From Elephas maximus indicus (lineage: Eukaryota; Chordata; Mammalia; Proboscidea; Elephantidae), in NCBI RefSeq assembly GCF_024166365.1, contig NC_064819.1, positions 152,898,293-152,962,292 on the forward strand: DNA of 64,000 nucleotides, given 5' to 3'. Under the pieces are notes generated by a model. That model did not search any database, was not told the DNA's origin, and was given only the letters and a program-made list of their open reading frames with translations. A program made the translations under genes and the position numbers. Each line of letters starts with the position of its first letter. Positions within the stretch are counted from its first letter, which is position 1. This document shows positions 50,228-61,229 of this stretch, piece by piece.

Positions 50228-50358
50228 CAGTTGCTGTGGAGCCAATTCTGACTCATGGTGACCCCACGTGTGTCAGTAGAACAGTGCTCCGTAAGATTTT
50301 TGATGGCTGATTTTTCGGACATAGATTGCCAGGCCTTTCTTCTGAGGCGCCTCTGAAT
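50228..50358 (-). mobile_element. SINE, long type, antisense, truncated
   Basis: gttgctgtggagccaattct, tgactcatggtgaccccacg and gattgccaggcctttcttct; cut by the adjoining L1. Confidence 0.85.
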
Positions 50359-53306
50359 GGACTTGTCCTTTATTGATGTGTAGTATTCCATTGCGTAAAT
50401 ATACCATAATTTATTTATCCATTCATGCTTTTAGGGGCACCTTGGTTGTTTCCACCTTTTTGCTATTGTAAACAGCGCTGCAGTGAACATGGGTGTGCAT
50501 ATATCTTTTCGTATAAAGGCTCTTATTTCTCTAGGATATATTCCAAGGAGTGGGATTGCTGGATCATATGGTAGTTCTATTTCTGGCTTTTTAAGGAAGC
50601 GCCAAATCGATTTCCAAAGTTGTTGTACCATTTTACACTCCCACCAGCAGTGTAGAAGTATTCCAGTCTCTCCACAGCCTCTCCAACATTTATTATTTTG
50701 TGTTTTTTGGATTAATGGCAGGCTTGTTGGAGTGAGATGGAATCTCATTGTAGTTTTGATTTGCATTTCTCTAATGGCTAATGATTGTGAGCATTTCCTC
50801 ATGTATCTGTTAGCTGCCTGAATGTCTTCTTTAGTGAGGTGTCTGTTCATATCCTTTGCTCATTTTTTAATTGGGTTATTCCTCTTTTTGTAGATGAGTT
50901 TTCGCAGTGTCGTGTAGATTTTAGAGATCAGATGCTGTTCGGAAATGTCATAGCTAAAAACTTTTTCCCAGTCTGTAGGTAATCTTTTTACTCTTTTGGT
51001 GAAGTCTTTGGATGAGCATAGGTGTTTGATTTTTAGGAGCTCCTAGTTATCTAGTTTCTCTTCTGCATTGTTAGTAATGTTTTTTATACCATTTATGCCA
51101 TGTATTAGGGCTCCTAACGTTGCCCATATTATTTCTTCCATGATCTTTATCATTTTAGATTTTATATTTAGGTCTTTGGTCCATTTTGAGTTAGTTTTTG
51201 TGCATGGTGTGAGGTATGGGTCTTGTTTCATTTTTTTGCAGATTGATATCCAGTTATGCCAGCACCGTTTGTTAAAGAGACTGTCTTTTCCCCATTTAAC
51301 TGACTTTGGGCCTTTGTTAAATATCAGCTACTCACGTGTGGATAGATTTACATATGGATTCTCAATTCTGTTCCATTGGTCTATGTATCTGTTGTTGTAC
51401 CAGTACCAGGCTGTTTTGACAACTGTGGTAGTATAATAGGTTCTAAAATGAGGTAAAGTGAGGCCTCCCACTTTGTTCTTCTTTTTCAGTCGTGCTTTAC
51501 TTCTCCGGGGCCTTCTTCCCTTCCATACGAAGTTGGTGATTTGTTTCTCCATCTCATTAAAAAATGTAGTTGGAATTTGGATCAGAATTGCATTGTATCT
51601 ATATATCACTTTTGGTAGAATAGATATTTTTACAATGTTAAGTCTTCCTATCCATGAGCAAGATATGTTTTTCCACTTATGTAGGTCTCTTTTTGGTTCT
51701 TGCAGTAGTGTCTTGTAGTTTTCTTTGTATAGGTTTTTTATATCTCTGGTAAGATTTATTCCTAAGTATTTTATCTTCTTGGGGGCTACTGTAAATGGCA
51801 TTGATTTGGTGATTTCCTCTTCGGTGTTCTTTTCGTGGGTGAAGAGGAATCCAACTGATTTTTGTATGTTTATCTTGTATCCTGATACTCTGCTGAACTC
51901 TTCTATTAGTTTCAGTAGCTTCCTTGAGGATTCCTTAGGGTTTTCTGTGTATAAGATCATGTCATCTGCAAATAGAGATACTTTGACTTCTTCCTTACCC
52001 ATCTGGATGCCCTTTATTTCTTTATCTAGCCTAATTGCTCTGGCTAGGACCTCCAGCACAATGTTGAATAAGAGTGGTGATAAAGGGCATCCTTGCCTGG
52101 TTCCCGATCTCAAGGGGAATGCTTTCAGACTCTGTCCATTTAGGGTGATGTTGGCTGTTGGCTTTGTGTAAATGCCCTTTATTATGTTGAGGAATTTTCC
52201 TTCTATTCCTATTTTGCTGAGAGTTTTTGTCATGAACGGGTGTTGAACTTTGTCCAATGCCTTTTCTGCATCAATTGATAAGATCATGTGGTCCTTGTCT
52301 TTTGTTTTATTTCTATGATGGGTTACATTAATTGTTTTTCTAATGTTGAATCATCCAGTATATGAATCTGACTTGGTCATGGTGAATTTTTTTTTTTTTT
52401 TGATGTTAAATTTTATTGGCTAGAATTTTGTTGAGGATTTTTGCATCTAAGTTCATGAGGGATATAGGTCTGTAATTTTCTTTTTTTTTTTTTTGTGGTG
52501 TCTTTAGCTGATTTTGGTATCACAGATATGCTGGCTTCATAGAATGAGTTTGGGAGTATTCTGTCCTTTTCTATGCTCTGAAATACCTTTAGTAGTAGTG
52601 GTGTTAACTCTTCTCTGAAAGTTTGGTAGGACTCTCCAGTGAAGCTGTCTGGGCCAGGGCTTTTTTATTGGGAGTTTTTTGATTACCTTTTCAGTCTCTT
52701 CTTTTGTTATGGGTTTACTTAGTTTTTCTACTTCTGTTTGTGTTAGTTTAGGTAGGTAGTATGTTTCTAGAAATTCATCCATTTCTTCTAGGTTTTCAAA
52801 TTTGTTAGAATACAATTTTTCATAGTAATCTGATATGATTCTTTTAATTTCAGTTGGGTCTGTTGTAATATCGCCCATCTCATTTCTTATTTGTGTTATT
52901 TGCTTCCTCTCCTGTTTTTCTTTTGTCAGTTTGGCCAATGGTTTATCAGTTTTTTTAATTATTTCAAAGAACCAGCTTTTGGTCTTGTTGAGTCTTTCAA
53001 TTGTTTTTCTGTTCTCTATTTCATTTAATTCTGCTCTAATTTTTATTATTTGCTTTCTTCTGGTGCCTGTGGGTTTCTTTGGTTGCTCTCTTTCTATTTG
53101 TTCAAGTCATAGGGATAATTCTTTATTTTGGTCTTTTTTTCTTTTTGTATGTACGCATTTATTGATATAAATTGACCTCTGAGTGTTGCCTTAGCTGTGT
53201 TCCAAAGGTTCTGATAGGAAGTGTTTTCATTCTCATTGGATTCTATGAATTTCTTTCTTCCATCCTTGATGTCTTCTATAACCCAGTCGTTTTTGAGCAG
53301 GGTCCC
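50359..53306 (-). mobile_element. L1 LINE, internal ORF2 fragment, youngest-looking L1
   Basis: Minus-strand ORF2 from the end of the endonuclease (53306) to close to its C-terminus (50359). A 319-codon open stretch at 52287-51328 carries the RT core: FADD at its active site, [31 protein letters not shown] second, 139-codon frame at 50850-50431 has the Cys-rich end ([19 protein letters not shown]). Both 5' end and 3' UTR are missing. Few stops, so younger than the L1 at 743-10650. Confidence 0.9.
51328..52287 (-). pseudogene. L1 ORF2 reverse transcriptase segment, open frame
   Basis: 319 codons without stop, from [20 protein letters not shown] to the connection region [16 protein letters not shown]. 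Contains the FADD catalytic motif. It is part of a broken ORF2 with no promoter, so not a working gene. Confidence 0.88.
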
Positions 53307-53399
53307 TTGGGGTATTTTTGAAACCTCAAGAATTTATAGGTATTACAGGTGAAATTTGGTGGAGAGTTTCTTGGGTTTGGTTTCCTAGTCTTGGGATGT

Positions 53400-53490
53400 T
53401 TTTGTTAGGTGCCATGGAGTTGATTCCAACTCGTAGCGACCCTATGCACAACAGAATGAAACACTGCCCAGTCCTGCACCATCCTCACAA
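53400..53490 (-). repeat. RTE 3' end shared with the SINE tails
   Basis: ttgttaggtgccatggagtt, gattccaactcgtagcgacc and ctatgcacaacagaatgaaa parallel the antisense SINE tail (gttgccgtcgagtcgattcc, gactcatagcgaccctatag). This is the presumed recognition end. Confidence 0.7.
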
Positions 53491-55320
53491 TTGTTGCTAT
53501 GCTTTTGCCCATTGTTGTAGCCACTGTGTCAATCCATTCTGTTGAGGGTCTACCTGTTTTTCAATGAACCTCTACTTTACCAAGCATGATGTCCTTCTCC
53601 TGGGACTGATAACATGTCCAAAGTATGTGAGGCGAGGTCTCACCGTTGTTGCTTCTAAGGAGCATTCTGACTGTACTTCTTCCAAGACAGATTTTTCATT
53701 CTTTTGGCAGTCCATGGTATATTCAGCATTCTTTGCCAGCACCATAATTCAAAGGCATCAAATTTTCTTTAGTCTTCTTATTCATTGCCCAGCTTTCACG
53801 TGCTTACAAGGAGACTGAAAACATCATGACTTGGGTCAGGTACACCTTAGTCCCTAAAGTGATGTCTTTGTTTTCTAACACTTTTAAAGAGGTCTTTTGC
53901 AGCAGATTTGCTCAATGAAATGCATCATTTGATTTCTTGACTATTGCTTCCATGGGTGTTGATTGTCAATCCAAGTAAAAGGGAATCCTTGATAACTTCA
54001 ATCTTTTCTCCGTTTATTATGATGTTGCTTATTGGTCCAGTTGTGAGGATTTTTGTTTCCTTTACGTCAAAGTGTAATCTGTACTGAAGACTATGGTCTT
54101 CGATCTTTATCAGTGAGCACTTCAAGTCCTCTTCACTTTCAGCAAGTAAGGTTGTGTCATCTGCATAACGCAGGTTGTTATTTAGTCTTCCTCCAATCCT
54201 GATGCCTTTTCTTCTTCATAGAGTCCAGCTTCTCGGATTATTTGCTCAGCATACAGATGGAATAAGTATGGTGAAAGAATACAACCCTGATGCACACCTT
54301 TGCTGATTTTAAGCCACTCAATATCTGTTTGTTCTGTTTGAATAACTGCCTCTGGTCTAAGTACAGCTTCCTCATGAGCACAATTAAGTGTTCTGGAATT
54401 CCCATTCTTCGCAATGTTATCCATAATTTATTATGATCCACACAGTTGAAAGCCTTTGCATAGTCAATAAAACACATGTTAACATCTTTCTAGTATTCTT
54501 TGCTTTCAACCAGAAGCCATCTGACATCAGCAGTGATATCCCTCGTTCCATATCTTCTGAATCCAGCTTGAATTTCTGGTTGTTCCCTGTCGATGTACCG
54601 CTGTAACTGGTTTTGAACGACCTTCAGCAAAATTTTACTTGTGTGTGGTATTAATGATGTTGTTCGATGATTTCCACATTCAGTTGGATCACCTTTGTTT
54701 GGAATAGGCGTAAATATGGATCTGTTCCAGTCGGCTGGCCAGGTAGCTGTCTTCCAAATTTCTTGGCATAAATGAGCTAGTGAGTACTTCCAGTGCTGCC
54801 TCCGTTTGTTGAAACATCTCAGTTGGTATTCTGTCAATTCCTGGAGCATTGTTTTTTGCCATTGTCTTCTTTGTTTCCAACTTTTGCATTCCAATCACCA
54901 GTAATTACCAATGCATCCTGATTGCATGTTTGATCAATTTCAGACTGCAAAAGTTGGTAAAAATCTTCAGTTTCTTCATCTTTGGCATTAGTGGTTGGTG
55001 CATAAATTTGAATAACAGTCGTATTAACTGGTCTTCCTTGCAGGCAGATGAATATCACCCTGTCACTGATAGCATTGTACTTCAGGACAGATCTTGAAAT
55101 GTTCTTTTTGACAATGAATGTCACGCCTTTCCTCTTCAATTTGTCATTCCTGACATAGTAGATCAGATGTTTGTCTGATTCAAAATGGCCAATATCAGTC
55201 CATTTTAGCTCACTAATGCCTAGGATAGCAATGTTTATGCATTCCATTTCATTTTTGACAATTTCCAATTTTCCTAGATTCATACTTTCCAGTTCCTATT
55301 ATTAATGGATGTTTACAGCT
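53400..55320 (-). mobile_element. RTE-type LINE with internal deletion
   Basis: In minus orientation: endonuclease at 55283-54870 (ILGISELKWTDIGHFESDKH, ITGDWNAKVGN), directly joined to RT (NNAPGIDRIPTEMFQQ, CFIDYAKAFNCVDHNKLW, GVHQGCILSPYLFHLYAEQI), then the C-terminal region and 3' UTR down to about 53400. The RT inset NNAPGID follows the endonuclease with the linker removed. Frameshifted, not functional. Confidence 0.88.
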
Positions 55321-55700
55321 GTTTTTTCTCATTTTGAGTCATGCCATATGAGCCAATGAAGGTCCCAAAAGCTTGACTCCATCCCCGTCATTAAGATCAA
55401 CTCTACTTTGAGGAGGCAGCCTTTCCCCGGTCTTTTGAATGCCTTCCAACCTGAGGGGCTCATCTACTATATCAGACAATATTCTGCTGCTATTCATAAC
55501 GTTTTCACTGGCTAATTTTTTTCAGAAGTAGACCACCAGCTCCTTCTTCCTAATATGTCTTAGTCTGGAAGCTCACCTGAAATCTGTCCACCACTGGTGA
55601 CCCTGCTAGTATTTGAACACTGGTGGCATAACTTCCAGCATCACACCAACACACAGGCCCCCCATACAACAAACTGACAAGTGGGGGTTCGATGATGTAT
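55321..55700 (-). mobile_element. RTE-related body, antisense
   Basis: cttagtctggaagctcacct, ctgtccaccactggtgaccc and ttccagcatcacaccaacac mirror the element at 37280-37420. It may be the 5' region of the neighbouring RTE LINE. Confidence 0.6.
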
Positions 55701-55972
55701 GTCCAGATTTTGTAAAGAAAAATTAACACTCTTGAAGCGTCTATGTAAGTAATCAGCTAAACCTAATGAAACCAGCCTTTTTTGTGTGTAATCAAGAATA
55801 ATCTTTCTTTAAAATTATGTATGATCACAAAGGGAGGGAAGACTGTCAGGAAACTGTTATATTTTGAGAAATAAGCAAAAGGGATTACTGCATGTCTTTT
55901 TTCAACAGAATGTTGAGCCTTATCTAGTGGACCCTATAGGAATATCTGATCCAATAGATGAAGATCCATATA

Positions 55973-56139
55973 CCAAAAAAACCAAACCTGTTGCCATCGA
56001 GTCGATTCCAACTCACAGCAACCCTGTAGGACAGAGTAGAACTGCCCCACATAGTTTCCAAGGAGCGCCTGGTAGGTTTGAACTGCCGACCTTTTGGTTA
56101 GCAGCCATAGCACTTAACCACTGCGCCACCAGGGTTTCC
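55973..56139 (-). mobile_element. SINE, short type, antisense, with TSD
   Basis: Complete copy; aagatccatata flanks it at 55961-55972 and 56140-56151. Confidence 0.95.
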
Positions 56140-56151
56140 AAGATCCATATA

Positions 56152-56318
56152 AACAAAAAATCCAATTGCCACTGAGTCAGTCCAGTGTGTTTCAGAGTAG
56201 AGCTGCGCAAATCTCCAGGCCTTTCCTCCAAGGAGCCTATGAGTGACTTCTAACTGCAAACCTTTTGGTTAATGGTTGCACACTTAACTGTTTAAATGAC
56301 CCAGAGACTCCTTCTGAT
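56152..56318 (-). mobile_element. SINE, antisense, diverged
   Basis: caattgccactgagtcagtc, aatctccaggcctttcctcc and aaccttttggttaatggttg; older than its neighbour. Confidence 0.78.
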
Positions 56319-56336
56319 CCTATGGGGTGTGCAAAG

Positions 56337-56410
56337 GAGTCCCTGGGTGGTGCAAACAGTTAAGTGCTCCAAAAGGTTGGTGGTTCGAACCTATCCAGAG
56401 TGCCTTAGGT
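56337..56410 (+). mobile_element. SINE head, sense
   Basis: ggagtccctgggtggtgcaa to ggttggtggttcgaacctat, then lost. Confidence 0.85.
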
Positions 56411-57039
56411 CAGAGTCCTTAATTTCTAGGTCTTTTAATGCTCATTTATAGCATGCTTTCTTTGTCACCTCCCTGTCACCATTTCCCTGCTGAGGTATCA
56501 AATCCATAAATTACCTAGTGTTGGTGTCACCCTGAAAGCATTTAAATTACTTAATTCACATTATTTAATATGGCAGTGACAACAGGCTGTCCTAAGACTG
56601 CCCGTCATCTATAGTGATATCTTCATGATTAATGGGAAGTCTAGATTAACGAGAAGCCTCAGTTAGTTGGAGTCAAATTTTTTCCCAATCTAAGCATTGT
56701 GGTCTGAACATTCCCAGCCCAGTCTTCCATAATTGCTCTAGCCTCAACTATGGGGCCAAGGATCTACAGACTACCAGACTATGCCATTTTGATAGCAGGG
56801 TCTTAATTTTGCCCATACATATTTTTTCACTACAAGCATCATCACGTTTTCAGTACCCACATTTGGAAGTCAATAAATATTTTCTGAATGAATAAATGAA
56901 TTAATGTGTGGAATTATTTCTGGAATGTCAAGAACCTGAATCATACCTTAGGATTTTCTTATTTTTAGTATTATTTTCTTATGAATGACTAAGAAAGCAA
57001 AATTAGCATTTTTTGAATACCTATCTCCAATAGATAGCT
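56411..57039. other. Intergenic sequence without recognised features
   Basis: Upstream of GABRR1, no gene signal found. A short L2-like tail may lie near 56870-56900 (aataaatattttctgaatga). Confidence 0.4.
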
Positions 57040-57200
57040 TGAATGGGTCCACTTCTCTCCAACTGCACTGCCATCACCCTAATCCAGGCTCCAGAATCCA
57101 AGGACCACTTCAGTAGTTTCCTAATTGGCTTCCTGAGCCCACCCTTGCCTCCTGTGCCCATTGTCACTTTATTGCCTCTCAGCTCCAAACCCACCCTTCT
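57040..57200 (+). repeat. L2-type LINE fragment
   Basis: ctgcactgccatcaccctaa, gtagtttcctaattggcttc and ttattgcctctcagctcc resemble L2. Confidence 0.45.
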
Positions 57201-57361
57201 TTACCCTATTTTGGGATGGCTAAAGTTGGACTCTGCAAACTACATTTCTCCTTTGTCAGACAATGTGATGCTGGACTCTGATGATAGAGGGTGCTGGATG
57301 GAATCTGCAAAGCTGGAGGAGGGAGAAGAAAATTTTCTTTTCCTGTTTTGTTTTTTTAATG

Positions 57362-57563
57362 TGGTACCCTGCTGGTGCAGTGGTTAAGTGCTCAGCAACT
57401 TGCTGAAAGGTCTGTGGTGAGAGCCCACCAGCTGCTCCATGGGAGAAAGATGTGGCAATCTGCTTCCATAAAGATTAGAGTCTTGAAACCCTCTGGGGCA
57501 GTTGGACTCTGTCATATCGGGTCACTATGAGTTGGAATCAACTGGATGGCAATGAGTTTTGGT
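57362..57563 (+). mobile_element. SINE, long type
   Basis: accctgctggtgcagtggtt head, aatctgcttccataaagatt centre, gtcactatgagttggaatca tail. Confidence 0.92.
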
Positions 57564-57691
57564 TTAATACCAGAAGTAAATAACGAACATTGTAAAGTGC
57601 TATGTCAATGCACAGAATACTACTATAGAAATAATAGGCAACAAGATCTTCAACAAGTGACTCATGGAAAACCAATAACAGTGACAGGAAA

Positions 57692-57830
57692 AAAAAACTA
57701 ACCCTATTGCCACTGAGTTGATTCCAACTCACAGCAACACTATAGGACAGAGTAGAACTGTCTCATAGTGTTCCAAAGACTGTAATCTTTACAGAAGCAG
57801 ACTGCCACATCCAGGGCTTTGAACCGGTTG
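57692..57830 (-). mobile_element. SINE, long type, antisense, 5' truncated
   Basis: attgccactgagttgattcc, taatctttacagaagcagac; the head is replaced by a MER5-like stretch. Confidence 0.88.
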
Positions 57831-57859
57831 GTTCCAGTTTCAACCCCTGGTGAAAATTT

Positions 57860-58020
57860 ACGTTTCCACCCCAGATACACCGAATCAGAGTCTACATTTT
57901 AACAAGATCCCCAGGTGATTGTTACGTATAATAAACTTTGAGAACGGTGGCTCTACCAGTGGTTGTCAGAATTGGTCCCTAACCAGCAGTATTAGCATTG
58001 CCTGGGAATTTGTTAGAAAT
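57860..58020 (-). repeat. MER5A-like remnants, antisense
   Basis: gaatcagagtctacatttta, caagatccccaggtgattgt and ttgtcagaattggtccctaa. Confidence 0.55.
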
Positions 58021-58059
58021 GCAAATTCTTAGCAGGGGTTTGAATCGGAACAACTGGCA

Positions 58060-58167
58060 GGAATCCCTGGCCAGATCTTTCTCCTGTAGAGCAGCTGGTG
58101 AGTTCCAACCACCAACTTTTTGGTCAGCAGCCTAATGCTTTAACCACTGTGCCACCAGGGCTCCTTT
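58060..58167 (-). mobile_element. SINE 5' half, antisense
   Basis: gatctttctcctgtagagca, ttggtcagcagcctaatgct and ctgtgccaccagggctcctt. Confidence 0.85.
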
Positions 58168-58442
58168 GAAAACCAGTAGACAGTTTAAAGCAAAAAGTAT
58201 TCAAAAGTAGTTGTTCCCAATCACTACTTGGGCCCACCAAGTAGGCCTAAGACCAGTGGATGTCCTTGGAAAAACTGAAGGGAGACCATCAATCCATACA
58301 GGTATTGTATCTGCCAAGATGATTTTACTTGCAAAAAGTAAAGACTTTACTCAAACGGACTTAAATCATAGAGAAATTTGTTATCTCACAAAATAAGAAG
58401 TCTAGGTTACAGGCTCATTTGACTCAGTGAATCTATGGCATC

Positions 58443-58550
58443 ATGGAGCCCTGGTGGCGCAGTGGTTAAGTGCTGGGCTGCCAACCAAAAGGTCAGCAGT
58501 TCAAATCCACCAGCCTCTCCTTGGAAACACTATGTGGCCATTATACTTTG
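58443..58550 (+). mobile_element. SINE, short type, 3' truncated
   Basis: ggagccctggtggcgcagtg head to ccttggaaacactatgtggc, ending before the tail. Confidence 0.9.
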
Positions 58551-59164
58551 TCCTTTGAAATCATCAAAGACCCAGGTTCTTTCCCTCACTCAACTCTTTT
58601 ATCCTTGATGCGTTCTCTTTTTCTTCAGGCCATCTTAATCATGGTTGCAATATGGCTGCCAACAGCAAGTTTTCTCACTCACATCCGAGGAGAACAAAGA
58701 GAGGGAAAACCTCTTCCCAGAGCATGGAAGATAAGCCCTTCCCTTCAGTCTAACTGGGCCATGCTAAGTCAGAAGTCCATCCCTAGACTAATTATGTTTG
58801 CCAGGGAGAAGTCATGTTCTGATTGGCTTAGACTAATCAGGATTCCTCTGGAGCTGGAGAGGAGGAATAGGGTAGATGCTTGAACAAAACTGGTGTTCTC
58901 ATTCAGGAAGGAGGAAGACAGGGGTTGCTGGATGAGACACCAATGGTATCCACCACAGCTGCTAAGAGTTTTCTGGAGACTGAATACATAGCATGCCCTT
59001 GCTGCTTGCTGGCTCCACATGTCAAAGTTGCTCCTGTGATCAATAAAATGCAAATCCATTTTGGAAGTCTAGCTGAATTTATAATGGCCTTAACTGTGTA
59101 TTTTCTCCACCGAGAGATAGTAAAATTATGACTACAGTCATCTGATTAGAAAGAAAGGGAGGGA
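58551..59164. other. Unassigned sequence before the ERV
   Basis: Looks like an old interspersed repeat (gccatcttaatcatggttgc, gaagtcatgttctgattggc) that I cannot name. An open frame at 58470-58883 (+) runs out of the SINE and is not a gene. Confidence 0.35.
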
Positions 59165-59704
59165 TGTAGAGGAGGAAGGGAGAAAGGCGAGAGGAGGGAA
59201 GGAAGGTGGAAGAGAGATTGTTTGTGAGGCATGCAGCCTCAGACCCCAACCCTTTTAAGAGACACCTGCTCTGACTTAGCCTCCTAAACCAACCAAAATA
59301 ATTTGTCCTTTCTTCTGAAATTGTCCTTGACAAGATAACCACAAAATGGGCCATAGATGGCCTCAACCTGCCTCTGGGTAGATACTTAACACCCTAACTA
59401 AGAAAAATTCATCCCTTCCTCCATCCTGGGGGATTGAATCCTTGTCTAAAGAAAATGCATAGTCATCCCCAAGCTCTGAGCACCTGAGTAAAGGTCAATC
59501 CTGAATATTCATGATGAATTTGCATTTCCTTGTCAGCTGTCTGTAAAAGCCCACCTCCCCAAGCTGCCTGTAAGCAGTCTCGGAGGCAACAGCCCTGACT
59601 GCTCCTTTTTGATCTTGCATCTTTCTGATCTCTCACCTTGGCCTCTTGTTTATTGGCTATAACAAGTCACACCAAACAAAACCTGGGGTTTTCACATAGC
59701 AACA
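59165..59704 (+). mobile_element. 5' LTR of an endogenous retrovirus
   Basis: Starts TGTAGAGGAGG and ends GCAACA, four bases before a primer binding site. Contains an octamer motif ATTTGCAT at 59518-59525 and a TATA-like gtctgtaaaagccc near 59540. Its 3' end does not match the LTR at the window end. Confidence 0.6.
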
Positions 59705-59708
59705 TTTC

Positions 59709-59728
59709 TGGTGAGCCAGCCAGGAGTC
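59709..59728 (+). other. Retroviral primer binding site, tRNA-Arg type
   Basis: tggtgagccagccaggagtc is complementary to the 3' end of a mammalian tRNA-Arg with one difference (T for C at base 4, a CpG-decay change). Position just after the LTR fits. Confidence 0.65.
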
Positions 59729-61200
59729 ATCCCTTGGTTCCTGAGATAGGCCATGCCAGGGAACATGCTTGATATCTGGCGCCACCCATAGTGTTTTCCA
59801 GGAGACCTCAGGGCGGTCCTAAACACTGACCTGCCTCAGACCCCAAAATGACTCTATGGGAGCCACAAAACACGCCTAGTACCTAGGTAAGGCCTTACAA
59901 GAGACCCAAGAAGCAGGAGTGTTGACCATTGAGGGTGTAAAAGGCTTTAGGCATCTGAGGTTACTTGGTAAGCACCTAGGTAAGGCTCTAGAAGAGTCCC
60001 TAGAAGCAGGAGTATTGACCGTTGAGGGCATAAAAGGCTCTAGGTTCCTGTTGGTGCACCAAATTAGGTTGTGTAAATGGTACTCTGTGTGTGTGTTCAG
60101 AAAGTGAAAAAGGTTCAAGGGATCCTAAAATGTAACCCACTAAGATGTACCTTTAAGAACTGGGAATATTTTGGGCCAGACCCTATGAAAAAGAAAAAGA
60201 TGATTTTCTTTTGTAACACTGAGTGGCCTCAATATGAATTGGCAAATGAGGAAAAGTAGCCAGCAATTGGTCTCTAAATTATACTATCCTCCAATTTGAT
60301 CTTTTCTGTACTCTCAAGGGTAAATAAGATGAAAAGTATTATGTGAAAGCTTTCATGACTCTATCAGAACAAAAAGTTACCCCCCCCCCAAAATTATATA
60401 TATTAGTTTAGAAAGAGGTTGATAAATCACAACTGCCAGTCCTCCCTCCTGGCCCTGAGGAGGATCTTCCAGCTCCCGCTGCTTCAGCACCCTCACCACC
60501 CCCTCCCCACGCCCTGTCTCCACCTAAAGGAGCCACTGCACCAGTGACAGCCCCCACTGTTAAATAAACCTCCTCAACCTTTGTATTCACCCCTCCTGGG
60601 TCCTTCTCTCCTGCTGGTGGGCTCATTGCCGCCCCCCCACAGAACAGAATGACTTTTTGGCACCCTGATTTGGCCACTAGAGAAAGTGAAAATACCCCAG
60701 GGTGAGACCAGTTCTCAAGGGAGCCATAATATCTTAGGACCACGCTCATGAGTTCGCGGCTTTGGATCCTGAGAGCCCTAAAGTTGCCTGAATGGTCCAC
60801 ATAATATTTATAAGGCAAAGTACCCCTGATATTAAAAGAAAGCTTCAAAAAGTAGAAGGAGATATAGGTTAAAAATCTCTCAGCTGGTGGAAATAGCTTG
60901 CCAAGTTTACTCTAACTGAGATAAAGAACAAGAAAGTTGCATACCAAAAGTGCCAGGCAGCCTTCCTTGCTGCCGTGTTGCAGGCTGAAGGCCATACACC
61001 AAGAGAACAAAGAAAAGAAGGGAGACTGAGGCCACAGGAGTGGAGAAGTCCCCACACCCCTTTGAAAAGAGACCAGTGCAGCTGGTATAAAGAGAAAGGA
61101 CACTGAAAGTGAAAGTGTACAAATTACCCTGAAAAAAAAAAATGAAGAGGCAACCTGGTGCTCGGTCATGTCACTAGAAGATGAGTCAGACTGAGGGACA
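59729..61200 (+). pseudogene. ERV gag remnant
   Basis: Heavily broken. A matrix-like piece at 60110-60259 (frame with TFKNWEYFGPDPMKKKKMIF and FCNTEWPQYEL), a proline-rich stretch at 60420-60600, and a decayed zinc-knuckle region near 61070-61130 in which a Cys is replaced and stops interrupt. This belongs to class I (gammaretrovirus-like) ERVs by layout. A 70-bp direct repeat with gaagcaggagt, gttgaccattgagggtgtaa lies at about 59900-60050. Confidence 0.6.
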
Positions 61201-61229
61201 CTGGAAGCAAGTCCTCTACCTGAGCCTGT

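Noticed and set aside
58470-58883. A 137-codon plus-strand frame
   Set aside because: It starts in a SINE head and continues into an old repeat. No domain.
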